Part shown: positions 46,900 through 58,002 of the stretch, piece by piece
How the letters are laid out: the number at the start of each line of letters is the position of its first letter
Position numbering within the stretch: the stretch's first letter is position 1
Assembly: GCA_940337035.1 (NCBI GenBank)
Contig: CALNHX010002964.1
Span: 1-64,000 of the forward strand
Origin: Agriotes lineatus
Lineage: Eukaryota > Arthropoda > Insecta > Coleoptera > Elateridae
DNA: 64,000 nt
Direction: 5' to 3'
The notes under the pieces: model-generated
The model's database searches: none
Told to the model about the DNA's origin: nothing
Seen by the model: the letters and a program-made list of their open reading frames with translations, nothing else
Made by a program: the position numbers and the translations under genes

Positions 46900-47472
46900 T
46901 TTTATCACTCTCATTTAAAAATATAATACCGTCATTGGTCTACACATTCTTGAACCCAAATTTTTCGGCGGCGTAGTTTGATAGATTCGCACCTAACTTT
47001 TTGAGATCCACCTTAATAACGATGTTATTACTAGATTAAGGTTCTATAAAATCATAAACCCCCTTCAAATCCAAAAACAGAGACGCTAAGTATTCCTTCC
47101 TGGAAAAGTTGAGCTGAATATCCGTTACAACGTGCGGCACTACATCAAGTGTACAAAGCCCAGTTCGAAATCCATTCTGCGTGATGGGTAATAAATTATA
47201 TTAGACTAGCTAATCAAGTCGTTTTTTAATGATTATTCCAACAGTTTTTCTTATACACGACATCAATCAGATGGGTCTATGGGGAGAAGACAGTTGTTTA
47301 TCTTTATCTGATTTAAGTATGAGGAATATAACTATTTATTTTAGCAGTTCTGTATAATTTCCCTCAATAAACCAATTATTTAAAATTTTTAATAATTGTG
47401 TTTTCGCTATCTCCGGTAGTTGTTTAATGATGATATAGGTAATGTTATCTTTTCCTGGTGTAGTTGATTCTG
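46900..47472 (-). pseudogene. LINE reverse transcriptase N-terminal fragment
   Basis: The minus strand reads TTPGKDNITYIIIKQLPEIA (about 47460-47405), NWFIEGNYTELLK, then SPHRPI...LMSCIRKTVGIIIKKR (about 47275-47215), NGFRTGLCTLDVV and SRKEYLASLFLDLKGVYDFI (about 47110-47050, first catalytic Asp block). The family is Jockey- or R1-like. It ends before the active-site box and lies 5' of the endonuclease fragment in minus orientation, so the two are not one ordered element. Confidence 0.65.
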
Positions 47473-47479
47473 TGGACTT

Positions 47480-47993
47480 ATTCTTGTTAACACAGAATTT
47501 CGACCGCGTAGTATTTGTGAATAAGCATCTAGCATTCTCTGGCTTAATATGTCTTGCGCCTTGTGAACTCGAGCAAGTATCCACGCGATGACCATGCTCT
47601 CTGGTGGTTCGTGTTGTTTGACTACCTTGAGAACGAGGATACTTACGCGATTTGGTTTTGTTGCTGTTTGTGCATCCATATTCACTAACGTTTCGCAAGA
47701 CCTTGCAGCTTGCATCGTCAGGGTGAAAGTCGCACTATGGAGCTATTTTTAGTTCTCTGTGTCAAGCGCGCGGAGTGACGTAACTCTGATTGGTCGTTCA
47801 AGTGCAGCGTAATCAGTAGGGCGTGGCCATATGACGCACAGTGGTTGTAATGCTTTAGATCGTGTATCACAGGGATCAACATCTTACTAAACTTAAAACT
47901 ATCTTCCCTGTTTATATTATTTGGATGTTTTTCTGTTTCTATGGCTTCACGTATCACTAGTGGGAAGTAGTGAGGCGTATATCGCATTCCTTG
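47480..47993 (-). pseudogene. Penelope-like element 3' end, inverted copy A
   Basis: The minus strand reads HYFPLVIREAIETEKHPNNI near 47975-47915, then a non-coding part matching copy B with TTTCACCCTGACGATGCAAG (about 47722) and SETLVN-like sequence. It is truncated at its 5' side exactly where copy B begins, so the GIY-YIG motif is missing here. Confidence 0.6.
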
Positions 47994-48690
47994 TTCTTGC
48001 GGCTCGAGTTACATTGGACAGACTGGTCGTTTCGTTGATCTAAGACTTCAGGAACATAAAGGCGATTGTAAACACAAACGCATCGCAAAATCCGCCGCAA
48101 CTGAGCATATATTTACAAATTGGCCCAAATTAGAGTTTGAGCACGGCAGTGTACTTGCCAGAATACCTCACTACTTCCCACGAGTGATACGTGAAGCCAT
48201 AGAAATAGAAAAACATCCAAATAATATAAACAAGAAACATGATTTTAAGCTTAGTAAAACGTGGTCCCTGTGCTACACGATCTAAAGCATTACAACCACT
48301 GTGCGTCATACGGCCACGCCCCACGGATTACGTTGCACTTGAACGACCAATCAACGTTACGTCACTCGGTGCGCCTGACACAGAGAACTAAAAATAGCTC
48401 CACACCTACCTCCAGTTTACAGTGCGACTTTCACCCTGATGATGCAAGGTGTCAGATCTTCCGAAACTTTAGTGAATATGGGTGCAAAAACAGCAACAAG
48501 GCTAAATATGCATGACTATCGCGTAGATTTATGCTCGAGTTCACAAGGTGCAAGGCACATTAACCCAGAGAATGCTGAGTGTTTATCTACAAATACTATG
48601 CGGTCTAAGCCAAAATTCTATGTTAAAAAGAATAATTCGAGTAACCGAGAGAAACCTAAAAAAGTATATATAACACGCCTGTGTAGACTT
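47994..48690 (+). pseudogene. Penelope-like element 3' end with GIY-YIG endonuclease, copy B
   Basis: The + strand reads CSCGSSYIGQTGRFVDLRLQ and EHKGDCKHKRIAKSAATEHI (about 47996-48110), the GIY-YIG endonuclease of Penelope-like retroelements, then ARIPHYFPRVIREAIEIEKH (48160-48218). The non-coding part matches inverted copy A. The RT is absent (5' truncated). Known role: the endonuclease nicks target DNA to prime reverse transcription. Confidence 0.7.
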
Positions 48691-48867
48691 ATTGCTGCAT
48701 CCCGTTTGTAAATATCAAAAGGTTTTTCAAAGAATTTATACTTACAGGGTTCGTCATTGGTAGGTAAGAAATTTTATTGATTTACTGCATATGGTGGGGC
48801 TAACAGCTGTTCAATTAAGAACGGGGATGTGAAATAATATATTATGTTATTAGGAGCAAAAGTTATA

Positions 48868-49690
48868 CTTTATGTGGCGTGACTGGACGGTTTATCGCCA
48901 GAAAAGTTTTCCATCGTGATATTTTACTATTTTAAAAAAGACTCGACTCCTTATGACTGCGAACAAAGTTTGAAATTGGCTTTTGGTGATCTCGGCCCTT
49001 CGTTTGCTACAATTTATAGATGGTACAAAAAAATTCAACGTGGATGCAAATTTGTTATCCACCGAAATGGTGGAGGACCTCCTATTACAGCTGTTACAGA
49101 AGAAAATATTGCCGCTGTTAATAAAAAATGGTCGATGAAGAAAACCGAATTACCTATTCAATGATAGAGTCACGTCTCAAGAGTGGATTTGCATCAGTGA
49201 GAACTATACTACACGAACACTTAAACTTAAAAAAGGTTGTTACTCTATTTATACCACATTAGCTTACTAGTACTAAGTACAGGTGTGGTGTCCACAATTA
49301 AATTGGAGGAACAAAAGACTTGTCACAATTCAATGGTACGTAGAAAATTGTCTGCCTAATGTCTTCAGTAAAGTGCCAAAGATGGAAATGATTTTACATC
49401 ATGATAATGCGCTTTCCCATATAGCAGCATTCATTCTTCAGTATTTAGCTGAAAATGGAATAAAAACAATAAATCATCTTCCATACTTGCCAGATCTTGC
49501 GATGTGCGACTTTTGGCTATTCTATGGACGCAAGAAATATTTGTGAGGAAAAAGGTTTCATTCAGAACAGGAGATAGATGTAGCTCTTAGACCCTATTTT
49601 GAGGGGATTCCTAAGCAAGCTTGGCTAGAAGCATTCAAACAATGGAAGGAGAGACTGGTTAAGTGTATTATTGCTGACGAAAAATTAAAA
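48868..49690 (+). pseudogene. mariner transposase with internal deletion
   Basis: The frame opens with GLSPEKFSIVIFYYFKKDST (about 48890) and GDLGPSFATIYRWYKKIQRG (helix-turn-helix, about 48985-49045), then TAVTEENIAAVNKKW. After a frameshift come RLKSGFASVRTILHEHLNLKK, a gap where about 100 residues including the first catalytic Asp should be, then LHHDNALSHIA (second Asp, about 49395) and LPYLPDLAMCDFWLF (third Asp, about 49480-49525), and FKQWKERLVKCI near the end. The last two acids fit the mariner DD34D spacing. Terminal repeats not located. Confidence 0.75.
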
Positions 49691-49807
49691 AGTTCTACTG
49701 ATTTTTTTATTCTCAATAATTATAGCTTGATCCTCGTATAAGCCATATGATGCCATAATTTTATGTTTAATAAGGGATAACACACTGTTTAGTTTTGCAG
49801 ACGGGTT

Positions 49808-50536
49808 TTACTTCTTTTTACGATAAAGGAAGTATTAGATTCACCCCAAAAATTCGAAATTAAGTTTTCAACAGATCTTCACGTTTTAGAGTCCCCTGAA
49901 TCCAAAAAACGTGTTTTTGTTTATTGGTCCGTGTGTCTGTGCGTCTGTGTGTCAGTCTGTCTGTGAACAGAATATCTCAAAAACGAAAAGATATATGACA
50001 TTGTAACTTTATATGTAAGTTTTGTGTACTATCTAAATGCGACAGCAAGATTTTGAAGAAAATTGCATAAGCGGAAGTATGGTTTTTACTCTTGTGATTT
50101 TTCAGTTTCCTTCGATTTTTTCAAAAAGGGCTCTAACAATGTTGTGATATAGGTAATTTTCCAGTTGAATGCCTCTAAAATGGGTTTCTTTTGTTTTTTT
50201 TTTGTTTCGTTTTATTAACACCTATTTTAAATATATTTTAAAACTGAAAAATCACAAGAGTAAAGACCATACTTCCGCGTATGCGATTTTTTTCAAAATC
50301 TTACTGTCGCATTTACATAGTACACAAAACTTATATATAAAGTTTCAACGACATACCTTTTCGTTTTTGAGATATTCTGTTTACACAGAAGACAGACAGA
50401 CATGCAGACACACAGACACACGGACCAATAAGCAAAAACGTGTTTTTTGGGTTCAGGGGACGTGAAGATCTGTTGAAAACTTAATTTAGAATTTTTGGGG
50501 TGAATGCAATACTTCCTTTATCGTAAAAGAAACTAA
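49808..50536. mobile_element. 729-bp element: two inverted copies of the ACTTCC family
   Basis: The left half (minus orientation, 49808 to about 50230) and right half (+ orientation, about 50240-50536) each match the 38153-38637 part of the family, including GACA/CA microsatellites and the TTTTTTGGGTTCAGGGGA segment. Ends ACTTCTTTTTACGATAAAGG and CCTTTATCGTAAAAG are inverted. It forms a very large hairpin. Confidence 0.75.
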
Positions 50537-51344
50537 AACCCGTCTGCAAAACTTAACAGCGTATTATTTACTGAATGGTTAGTTGTACGTAAAAAACCTG
50601 TATAATCTTTTTTGTAGAGAATTTCCTAGCCTTCATTTCTTGTAATAACTAACAAAGTCATACGAGCCATAGAAAGAGAGATATTTGCGAAAAACTTATT
50701 TCTGTCACCTTTGACCTTGAATAACTCAAGACGCAAGCACGATATCGATGGGAACTTTTGAGACATTATTTGTAACAAGCAAACTGCGCGCTACGCGCAC
50801 GTGAAATACGATACGCGAAAGGTCACGCTCCGATCCGAGCGCTAAGATAAGTAAAACAAAACCTAAACAAATATAAACATCTGCGAAGCCGGAAAGTGAG
50901 ATTTTATGTTGTGCCACAGACAGACACACATTTAGGAAAATTATATTATAGATGTCAAAATGAAGGTGTATGCGAAATTTCAGATGACTTGGATTTTTTT
51001 GGCAGATGCTGCGTTTTTCAGTCTAATGTCCGACTTATGTTTTTATCAGTGGGCTCCACGAAAACGTAAAATGGACCGGCATCGCTAACTTTATATTTAT
51101 TATTTAAGTCACAATGCAATTGTTCCTCTATTATCATCTTGTTTACATCATCAAGGGGCGGCTTCTCGCCACCTGAACTGCCCCCCCCCCCATTCTAAAT
51201 GACTAAACTTACCTTTGTTTGTCGTTTATTAAGTATTTGCTTAAATTTCACAATAAGCACGACCAGATGAATTGATATCTGCAAATACACTCGCACAAGA
51301 ATTTCTGTGATCCGCACTTGTTGAATGTATGTTCAGAACTGCCC
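50537..51344. other. Stretch without recognised genes
   Basis: It contains a C-homopolymer (about 51181-51191) and GCGCGC-rich patches at 50790-50850. No protein motif or inverted repeat noticed. Confidence 0.35.
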
Positions 51345-51440
51345 ACGTTACGGATTACGTAAAACTTTAGATTCATTCTTTGCTAGTTCGTAACAAAGTT
51401 TAGATGGTTTTTGATTTACATCTGTAATTTCGATTGAGTC
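51345..51440 (+). repeat. LTR remnant related to 30257-30396
   Basis: The sequence GTAAAACTTTAGATTCATTC...CTTTGCTAGTTCGTAACA aligns with 30278-30312, then TCTGTAATT...CGATTGAGTC with 30338-30390 apart from a deletion covering the polyadenylation region. No primer site follows. Confidence 0.55.
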
Positions 51441-51589
51441 GTCTTCAGAAAGCAAAGACTGCAAGAACCGCTTATCTAATCTGCGGATTGCATATTATAC
51501 ACGTGTAACTTTAGTAACTTACCTACATCATCTAATAAGGTACGTTGGCTAACTAAAAGTTTTATCAAATCCATATTTAAAAAATCCGG

Positions 51590-51745
51590 TGTGATACATG
51601 CACACAACTTCCTTTTACAGTGATCTTATAATTAGTCAAAAATTCGATTTTTAATTTTTAAGCAATTGTAAAAAAATTTCAAAAATTACAAATTCTACAG
51701 AAACCGTACAAAATAGAGTTAGTTGAAAAGACAAATATTTACGTG
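51590..51745. mobile_element. Left-end fragment of the ACTTCC family
   Basis: GGTGTGATAC...ACAACTTCCTTTTACAGTGATCTTATAATTAGTC and following bases match 37960-38110 with few differences. The right part is missing. A GC-stem foldback follows at 51757. Confidence 0.65.
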
Positions 51746-51756
51746 TAATCTCATAA

Positions 51757-51905
51757 GAGCATTAAGTCTTTCCGGAAATGTTTTTGAGTGCGTTCCAACA
51801 ACGTCGTATTAATTTGCCAGAGCGGGACGCGAGGGCAAATTAGGACGTTGTAGGAATGCACGAAAAATAATTTTTGGATATGAATTAATGCTCGAATGCA
51901 GATTC
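51757..51905. repeat. Foldback MITE with GC-rich stem, copy 1
   Basis: CGTTCCAACAACGTC...AATTTGCC...GGCAAATTAGGACGTTG is self-complementary around AGAGCGGGACGCGAG. Outer arms GAGCATTAA...TTAATGCTC also pair. A second copy lies at 56799-56957. Non-coding. Confidence 0.85.
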
Positions 51906-52199
51906 GGTAAGAAAAAGAAGACGTGAACCGTTACAGTACGCGCTCGTGTAAAATATTGCTCTGCAGTAACAAGTAAAAATTGTGAAAGAAACTGGAAATA
52001 TTTTTTAAAGCAGGGTCAATACACATCTGATTAATCGAATTTTATAATTAGCGTCGTTTGACAGAGTCCGTGAAGCGAGTTAATTGTGGTGGAATATATT
52101 GCTCTGGTGTTTAAATTGAGGCATTCTGTATCATCTGTTTGTGGGGTTCAGCGAACCGATGTCAGGAACCTAACTAAGCCAGGTAAATTTCTTATCAAA

Positions 52200-53083
52200 A
52201 TGGTTGACTGTTATGGAACGTGCAATCCAGAGATTGGAAGAACAGCTGCCAAAATAAAATGAAAATCTTGGAATAAGGCGTATCATGGGAGCTGTTTAGG
52301 CTTATCGCAATCTGATTTAACATTTTTAATCAATAAGGGATCTTGGACGTGTAAATCCTGTCCTTCAACGGGACCAACTTTATCCGAAATTATGGAAAAA
52401 CCAAATAGTGTCTTAAATGAACTTGCTTCTGTTACGGAGTCGGTGAACTTATGCCATGCCAAGATTGACGATACCAATAAGCTATTATTAAACCAACAAT
52501 CAGGTTTCACGAAATGCCTAAGTAAAATCGACAACTTGGAAACAAGAAACAAGGAGCTTCAAACCGATAATCTTATAATGAGGGATAAAGTCAGTAATCT
52601 GGAACAGTATTCCAAAAGCAACTGTATGGAAATGCATGGCATTCCCGAAATCAAAGGCGAAAATACCCTAACAGTAGTAAATCAGTAGGATTTGCTGTTG
52701 GTTTTAAGTTAGAAAGTCAAATGGTAGACGCGGTACATCGCTTGGGCAAAAACACCAATGATCCAGGCAAGCCCAAGGAAATTATCCTAAAATTTGTGCG
52801 GCGAATGAATAAAGAAGAGTTTCTGCGATTGAAGAGAATAAAACGGGACCTCAGGATAATAGATTTATCATTTAAGGAGCTGCCAGGACAAGATAATAAT
52901 GTATATGATAATGAATCGCTTACCCAACAAAATAAAATCCTGTACTCCAAAGCACGAGAATTCAAGCGCGAGAATAAAATCAAATACCTCTGGTGTCGAA
53001 ACGGAAAGATGCTTATGAGGGCAACTGACGAGAGCAAAGTGTATATAACAAAATCCATCAGCTATCTGAAAGATGTCCACTAA
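52200..53083 (+). pseudogene. LINE ORF1: PHD-like zinc finger, coiled coil and RNA-binding domain
   Basis: ATG at 52200 is followed by DCYGTCNPEIG, and after an in-frame TGA at 52260 by HGSCLGLSQ and GSWTCKSCPS, together a PHD-type Cys/His pattern. Then comes a coiled-coil stretch (about 52400-52620, KIDNLETRNKELQTDN) and, after a frameshift near 52686, VDAVHRLGKNTNDPGKPKEI and LRIIDLSFKE, an RNA-binding ORF1 core. Reads to TAA at 53083. Broken by one stop and one frameshift. Confidence 0.7.
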
Positions 53084-53495
53084 CATGACAGAAATAAATA
53101 TCTACTATCAGAATGTATACGTGGACTAAGATCTAAAACTACTCAGTTTTCAAATGGTGTTCTTTCCGAAATTTTGACATCATAATTCTAACTGAAACGT
53201 GGCTGAATTTAAGTGTTAATGGATAATGAGTTATTCGATGATCGCTATGTTGTATTTCACCGGGAGAGAGACTTAAAAAATGTGGGCAAGCGCGATGGAG
53301 GAGGAGTTTTAGTAGCCGTTAAAAATAAATACGTATGTGTTAGACTAAATGACTTTGAAAGCAACCTCGAAGATCTTTGGATACAAGTTAAACTTGGTGC
53401 GGACGTTTTTTATATATGTGCTGTATATTTTCCACCGTCTTCAGTGTCAGCTGATTATATGGTTATACAATACGTATTAATCAAATTTGGACATA

Positions 53496-54769
53496 CGAGG
53501 GGAGGCTGATATGTTATCTACCTAACAAAGAAATAAAAGGCGTACCTAGGTAATTATTTTTTATTTTTCAATATAATCTCCGGCAAGAGAAATGCATTTT
53601 TTTATTTTCCTAAAATTGACATTAAACCGTTAAAAAATGGTCTTTAGGTTTCTCATCAAAATGGTCAGTTAGTGCCGCCTTCATCTCCTCATCACTGAAA
53701 AATCTTCAAATTCTTAGGAATTTTTTCAAATTTCTGAACAGAAAATAATCACACGGGGCTAGGTCAGGCCTATAAGGTGGGTGATCCAGTTTTTCAAAGT
53801 TATTTCTTCGCACAGCTTGCTTGAAAATATGAGCCGTATAGACAGGTGCACTGTCGGCCAGAAGCAGGATGCATCACTTTACCCCTTCGTTTCTCCTTAA
53901 TTACAGCCCTTAGATGATCGAGCAAGTTAGCATAGTACAGAGCATTGATAGTTGTATTTTTTTTGGGAAATAGTCAATTAGTAATATACCATCAACATCC
54001 CAAAAGATGGTGGGCATCAGTTTGCCTGCTTACGGGCACACTTTAAACTTCCTTGGGGGCTTTTCGTGCTTGAATTTTCATTGTAGCGATTCTTCTTTAC
54101 TTTCGGGATCCCACTGTCTAGTGCATGTTTCATCACAGGTCACTATCCTAGAAATAATTTCTTCCTCCTTGTCCTTGCTCATACTCAAAAATGACTCACA
54201 ACATTTTACACGGCATTGTTTGTCAAAAGGTGTCAACATTCTGGAAACCCACCTAGCGCTGACCTTCGACATTCGCAAATGTGCATGAATTATTTCATTT
54301 AGCCGTTCTTTACTGATTTTCACATCTCTTGCCATTTCCCGCTGTTTAATTCTTCGGTCGTCTAGAATTAATTCCTTCAGCTTAGCCACAGTTTCCTCCG
54401 TGACTGCTGAAACAGTTCGTCCAGCACGCGGATAGTTTTCGAAGCTCTCACGACCATGTTTAAATTGTTTTGATCAAAATTTTATAACAAATTACGATGA
54501 ACACGAAGTACTGTATACATTTAACATACGCTGTCGAATTTTTGAAGGCAAATTTCTCTCTTTGGTTAAGAATCACAGCACGATGCTTGATTTTACCACT
54601 TTGATCACTTTGTTTCGACATGGTTTATCAAATATATTTTTGACGTTTAGCCAACAACGCCAGAGGAACGATTGTCGGCTGTGATAAATGGTACGTCTCA
54701 TGGCAGACGTGATTCTTTTGTTTTTACATTATAAATAGGACAGGTAGATGAGGTATCAGCCTCCCCTCG
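53496..54769 (-). mobile_element. 1274-bp mariner element with intact ends, decayed transposase
   Basis: Ends CGAGGGGAGGCTGAT and ATCAGCCTCCCCTCG are inverted, with TA on both sides (53494-53495, 54770-54771). The length is that of a full mariner. It splits the LINE endonuclease just before its GDFN block, so the host sequence before insertion can be seen on both sides. Confidence 0.9.
53600..54625 (-). pseudogene. mariner transposase, multiple stops and frameshifts
   Basis: The minus strand starts near 54622 (MSKQSDQSGKIKHRA) and reads ELILDDRRIKQREMARDVKI (about 54375), MSKVSARWVSRMLTPFDKQC, IVTCDETCTRQWDPESKE (about 54150-54100, first catalytic Asp), then ADSAPVYTAH (about 53860, second catalytic Asp; the usual His-Asp-Asn triplet is altered) and PYRPDLAPCDYFLF (about 53775, third Asp). 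Catalytic acids survive but the frame does not. Confidence 0.75.
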
Positions 54770-56798
54770 TAATTTAAAATAAGCTACTACTTTTTGGGGA
54801 CTTTAACTTGCGCTATTTATATCCTAATATGATTATTAGAAATAACACAATTTAAAATGGTTATTTAAATTTTATTAACTTTTTCAATTTTATACAATTT
54901 AACACTATTAATAATTCACTGGGAAGAATCTTAGATTTTGTTTTATCAAATGTCTATGTCTCTGTTGGTAGGTCTAATAATTCTTTTGTTCAAAATGATA
55001 CGTTACATCCAGAACTTTACTATAGATTGCGTAATACTGATTGGACTGTTTTAAATAACTTTTCTGATATTAATTAAAACATAAATATCCTTCTTGGTTT
55101 ACGATCGGCATCATTAAAGACATAAAAAGAAAAAATAAACTGCACAAGTTTCTGTAAATCTGTCTATTCTGATTGAACCTGAAACGTTTTGGTCGGCTCC
55201 TTTGACAAGATTATTCAATCTCTCTTTGCAAACATCAAATGTCGAACACACAGCATGGTTTTATGCCCAATAGATCAACCGTTAGAAATTTTTATTCATT
55301 TACACAGCAGATATCGAAAGCCTTGGACGATAATTTACAGGTAGATGTTATATATACTGACTTTGCCAAGGCTTTCGATAAAGTTGATCACAAAATTTTA
55401 ATCAAGAAACTGAAAGCTGTCGGATTTTCTTCTCGACTAAGTCAATTTTTCAGCTCTTATCTTAAAGACAGAAAACAATATGTGGTCTATGTCAAAGGAG
55501 TACAATGCCTCATCAGGTGTCCCTCAAGGTGCCAATTTAAGACCTTTATTGTTTCTGATATTTATCAATGATTTGCCCAACATTATTGAACACTCTCAGC
55601 ACGCCTTGTTTGCCGATGATCTCAAAGTATGTGGGTTATCGAGCCTACTAATAACTGTCAGTAGTTAAAAAATGATTTGAATAATATCTATAATTGGAGC
55701 GAAGAAAATCATTTACAGTTCAATATTCAGAAATGCTCTTCTGTAACTTTTACTAGAAAGAAAAAAATTATAAGGTTTCCGTATTGTATAAATAACACCT
55801 TGCTTTTAGTTAATAAAGTGGTGGGCCTAGGTATTATATAAAACAGCTCACTTACGTTTTCTAATCACATTAATTTTTTAGTAAATAAATCTTTTAAGAT
55901 GTTGGGATTTCTTATACGTTATAGTTTTAAATTTAGAAATACTTCAATTTTAACAAAACTCTATAATACGTATGATGTTCGAGGTTAGAGTACTCCTCCG
56001 TTATATGGACGCCAACATACACTACATATAAATTAAAACTCGAGAGAATTTAAAAACGTTTCATAAAGTTCTTACATTAAAAATCAAGTGGAACATATCC
56101 TTTACTTACACCTTCGTATTCTGAGCTGCTAGATATTTATAAATTTCAAAGATTAGAAAAATGTCGCTACATTTCTGGTTTGATTTTTTACATCATATAA
56201 TTCATTATTAAATTAACTCTTGTCCGTCAATTCTGAGCCACCTGAATTTTTTTTAAGACACTCTTTTCTATATACTGCTTGCGAAATAGCTAATGCGATT
56301 GCTGATGAAATTGACATTTTTTATGGAAAGGCAACAGCCTTCAAATCGAACTGTTCTGGCGCACTGTATGGAGCCAAATTTATTGGTTTGAATTTCTAGT
56401 GTTTTAATTATTAATTTTTAAGTTTCAATTTCTAATTTTTATTTTTTTTTATTTGTAATTTACATTTAGTTATTCTACATTTACTTGTTTCATAACTTAT
56501 TACGCTCATACGTTTATACTTCTATGTTATCTTAGGCGCATTTGCGGTTTCACTTATTGTTAGTATTTTTGTTGTTGCACTATGCTGTGACCTAGTTCTA
56601 GAGCCTATGCTCTGTTGGTTGCAGCTTAAACAAATAAATAAATTAAACAACTAAATAAATAAAATCGTAACGACACAAACCCTCACAGTTAGGTTGGTCT
56701 ACCTACAAAAAAATTCCAAGAAATTTTGTTGTCTTGGTTACGGCTCGTCAACTATTTTTTCTATTGGTCATTCATGAGTGTCGTACGATTTTCACATA

Positions 56799-56957
56799 TA
56801 ATCTCATAAGAGCATTAATTCTTTCCGGATTTTTTTTCGAGTGCATTCCAACAACGTCGTATTAATTTGCCAGAGCGGGACGCGAGGGCAAATTAGGACG
56901 TTGTAGGAATGCACGAAAAATAATTTTCCGATATGAATTAATGCTCGAATGCAGATT
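56799..56957. repeat. Foldback MITE with GC-rich stem, copy 2
   Basis: Nearly the same sequence as 51757-51905, including the stem AATTTGCCAGAGCGGGACGC and outer arms GAGCATTAATTC / GAATTAATGCTC. It has scattered substitutions relative to copy 1. An ACTTCC-family fragment follows at 56990. Confidence 0.85.
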
Positions 56958-56989
56958 CGGGAAGAAAAAAACCAAAAGTTTGAAAACAA

Positions 56990-57318
56990 TCGTTAGCCGT
57001 TTCCAAAAAAACCAAAAAATCGCAGGAGTAAACACCATACTTCCGGTTATGCAACTTGCTTCAAAAGCTTGCTGTCGCATCTAGATAGTACACAAAACTT
57101 ATATATGAAGTTTCAACGTCATACTTCTTTTCATTTTTGAGTTATTCTGTTCACACACACATACACACACAGGCGCACACACACGACACACACACAGACA
57201 GACCAATGAACAAAAACACGTTTTTTGGTTCTGGGAACTCTAAAACGTGAATATCTGTTGTAGACTCAATTTCGAATTTTGGGGTGAATCCAATACTTCC
57301 TTTATTTTAAAAGGAACT
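56990..57318. mobile_element. Right-end fragment of the ACTTCC family
   Basis: AGGAGTAAACACCATACTTC through a (CA)n microsatellite (57137-57200) to GGTGAATCCAATACTTCCTT matches 38320-38630. The left half of the element is absent. Confidence 0.7.
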
Positions 57319-58002
57319 AATATTATTCCATAGGCAGGTATACATTTCTAATTTTACTTCAGTTTTGGGAGTGTCTTTGAAAAAATTATAAATGGAAAAG
57401 TTGTTCAGTTTAGTGACATCTCTGTGTAATTTATTACGTGATCTTCCGTAGCACCGTGTATACTGACCAATTTTATTTATGTGGAAGTTTATCCACGTCC
57501 AGTGTTTGCTGTTTATAAAAAACACTATCGGTTGCGTTGTTCAAGATTGAAACAATCTTGACTTTGAACATATATTGAACGAGGCAGATTTAATATTGAA
57601 ATGTAAGATTCTGTTATCGATGCCATATAGAATAATAACTATGGATCAAAATATTTATTATTATAATCCAAAGATTCAAGAGCAGTGAAAGCTTGCAGGT
57701 GACAGAGATAAGAATGTCCCTGGCGAGCATTTATGCTACTCTGTGCACAGGGTTATGTACTATTATTAGGGTCGAAGTTCAGCATAAATATTAAATTGCT
57801 AATCAAACGTTTCTGAACGTAGTGTCGATAAATTTCGTTTGGCACGTGTTGTCAAAATGCATAGTCAATTTTCGACTGCAAAATTAGAGCAATTCAAGAT
57901 CAACATCATAAGTTTTGAAACGACTGCACTCTGCTGGACACAACGGCAATATTTAACATTTCATATGCTGTGCTAACGATGGATGAACATTGGTAAAATG
58001 TC
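57319..58002. other. Stretch without recognised genes
   Basis: Only short frames and no repeat found elsewhere in the window. Confidence 0.35.

Larger units (their letters stand above)
53085..56400 (+). pseudogene. LINE ORF2: endonuclease and reverse transcriptase
   Basis: Endonuclease blocks ILTETWLNLSV (about 53180), GGGVLVAVKNKYVCVRL and EDLWIQVKLGADVFYICAVY (to about 53430) continue beyond the mariner with FGDFNLRYLYPNM (54797) and LGRILDFVLSN (about 54920). RT blocks are HGFMPNRSTVRNF (55253), VIYTDFAKAFDKVDHK (55347), SGVPQGANLRPLLFLIFIND (about 55510) and ALFADDLKVCG (55605). Then C-terminal WSEENHLQFNIQKCSSVTFT (about 55700). The region before the RT is deleted, and stops and frameshifts are common. 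Active-site FADD is preserved. Confidence 0.75.
52200..56665 (+). mobile_element. CR1/Jockey-like LINE with PHD-type ORF1, decayed and interrupted
   Basis: The order is ORF1 (52200-53083), ORF2 endonuclease (about 53085-53490 and 54775-55040), RT (about 55190-55760) with C-terminal debris, then a 3' region ending in AAATAAATAAATTAAACAAC (about 56620-56665). A mariner lies inside the endonuclease. The part between endonuclease and RT is deleted. The tail of A/T-rich short repeats is typical of CR1/L2-type LINEs. Confidence 0.8.
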
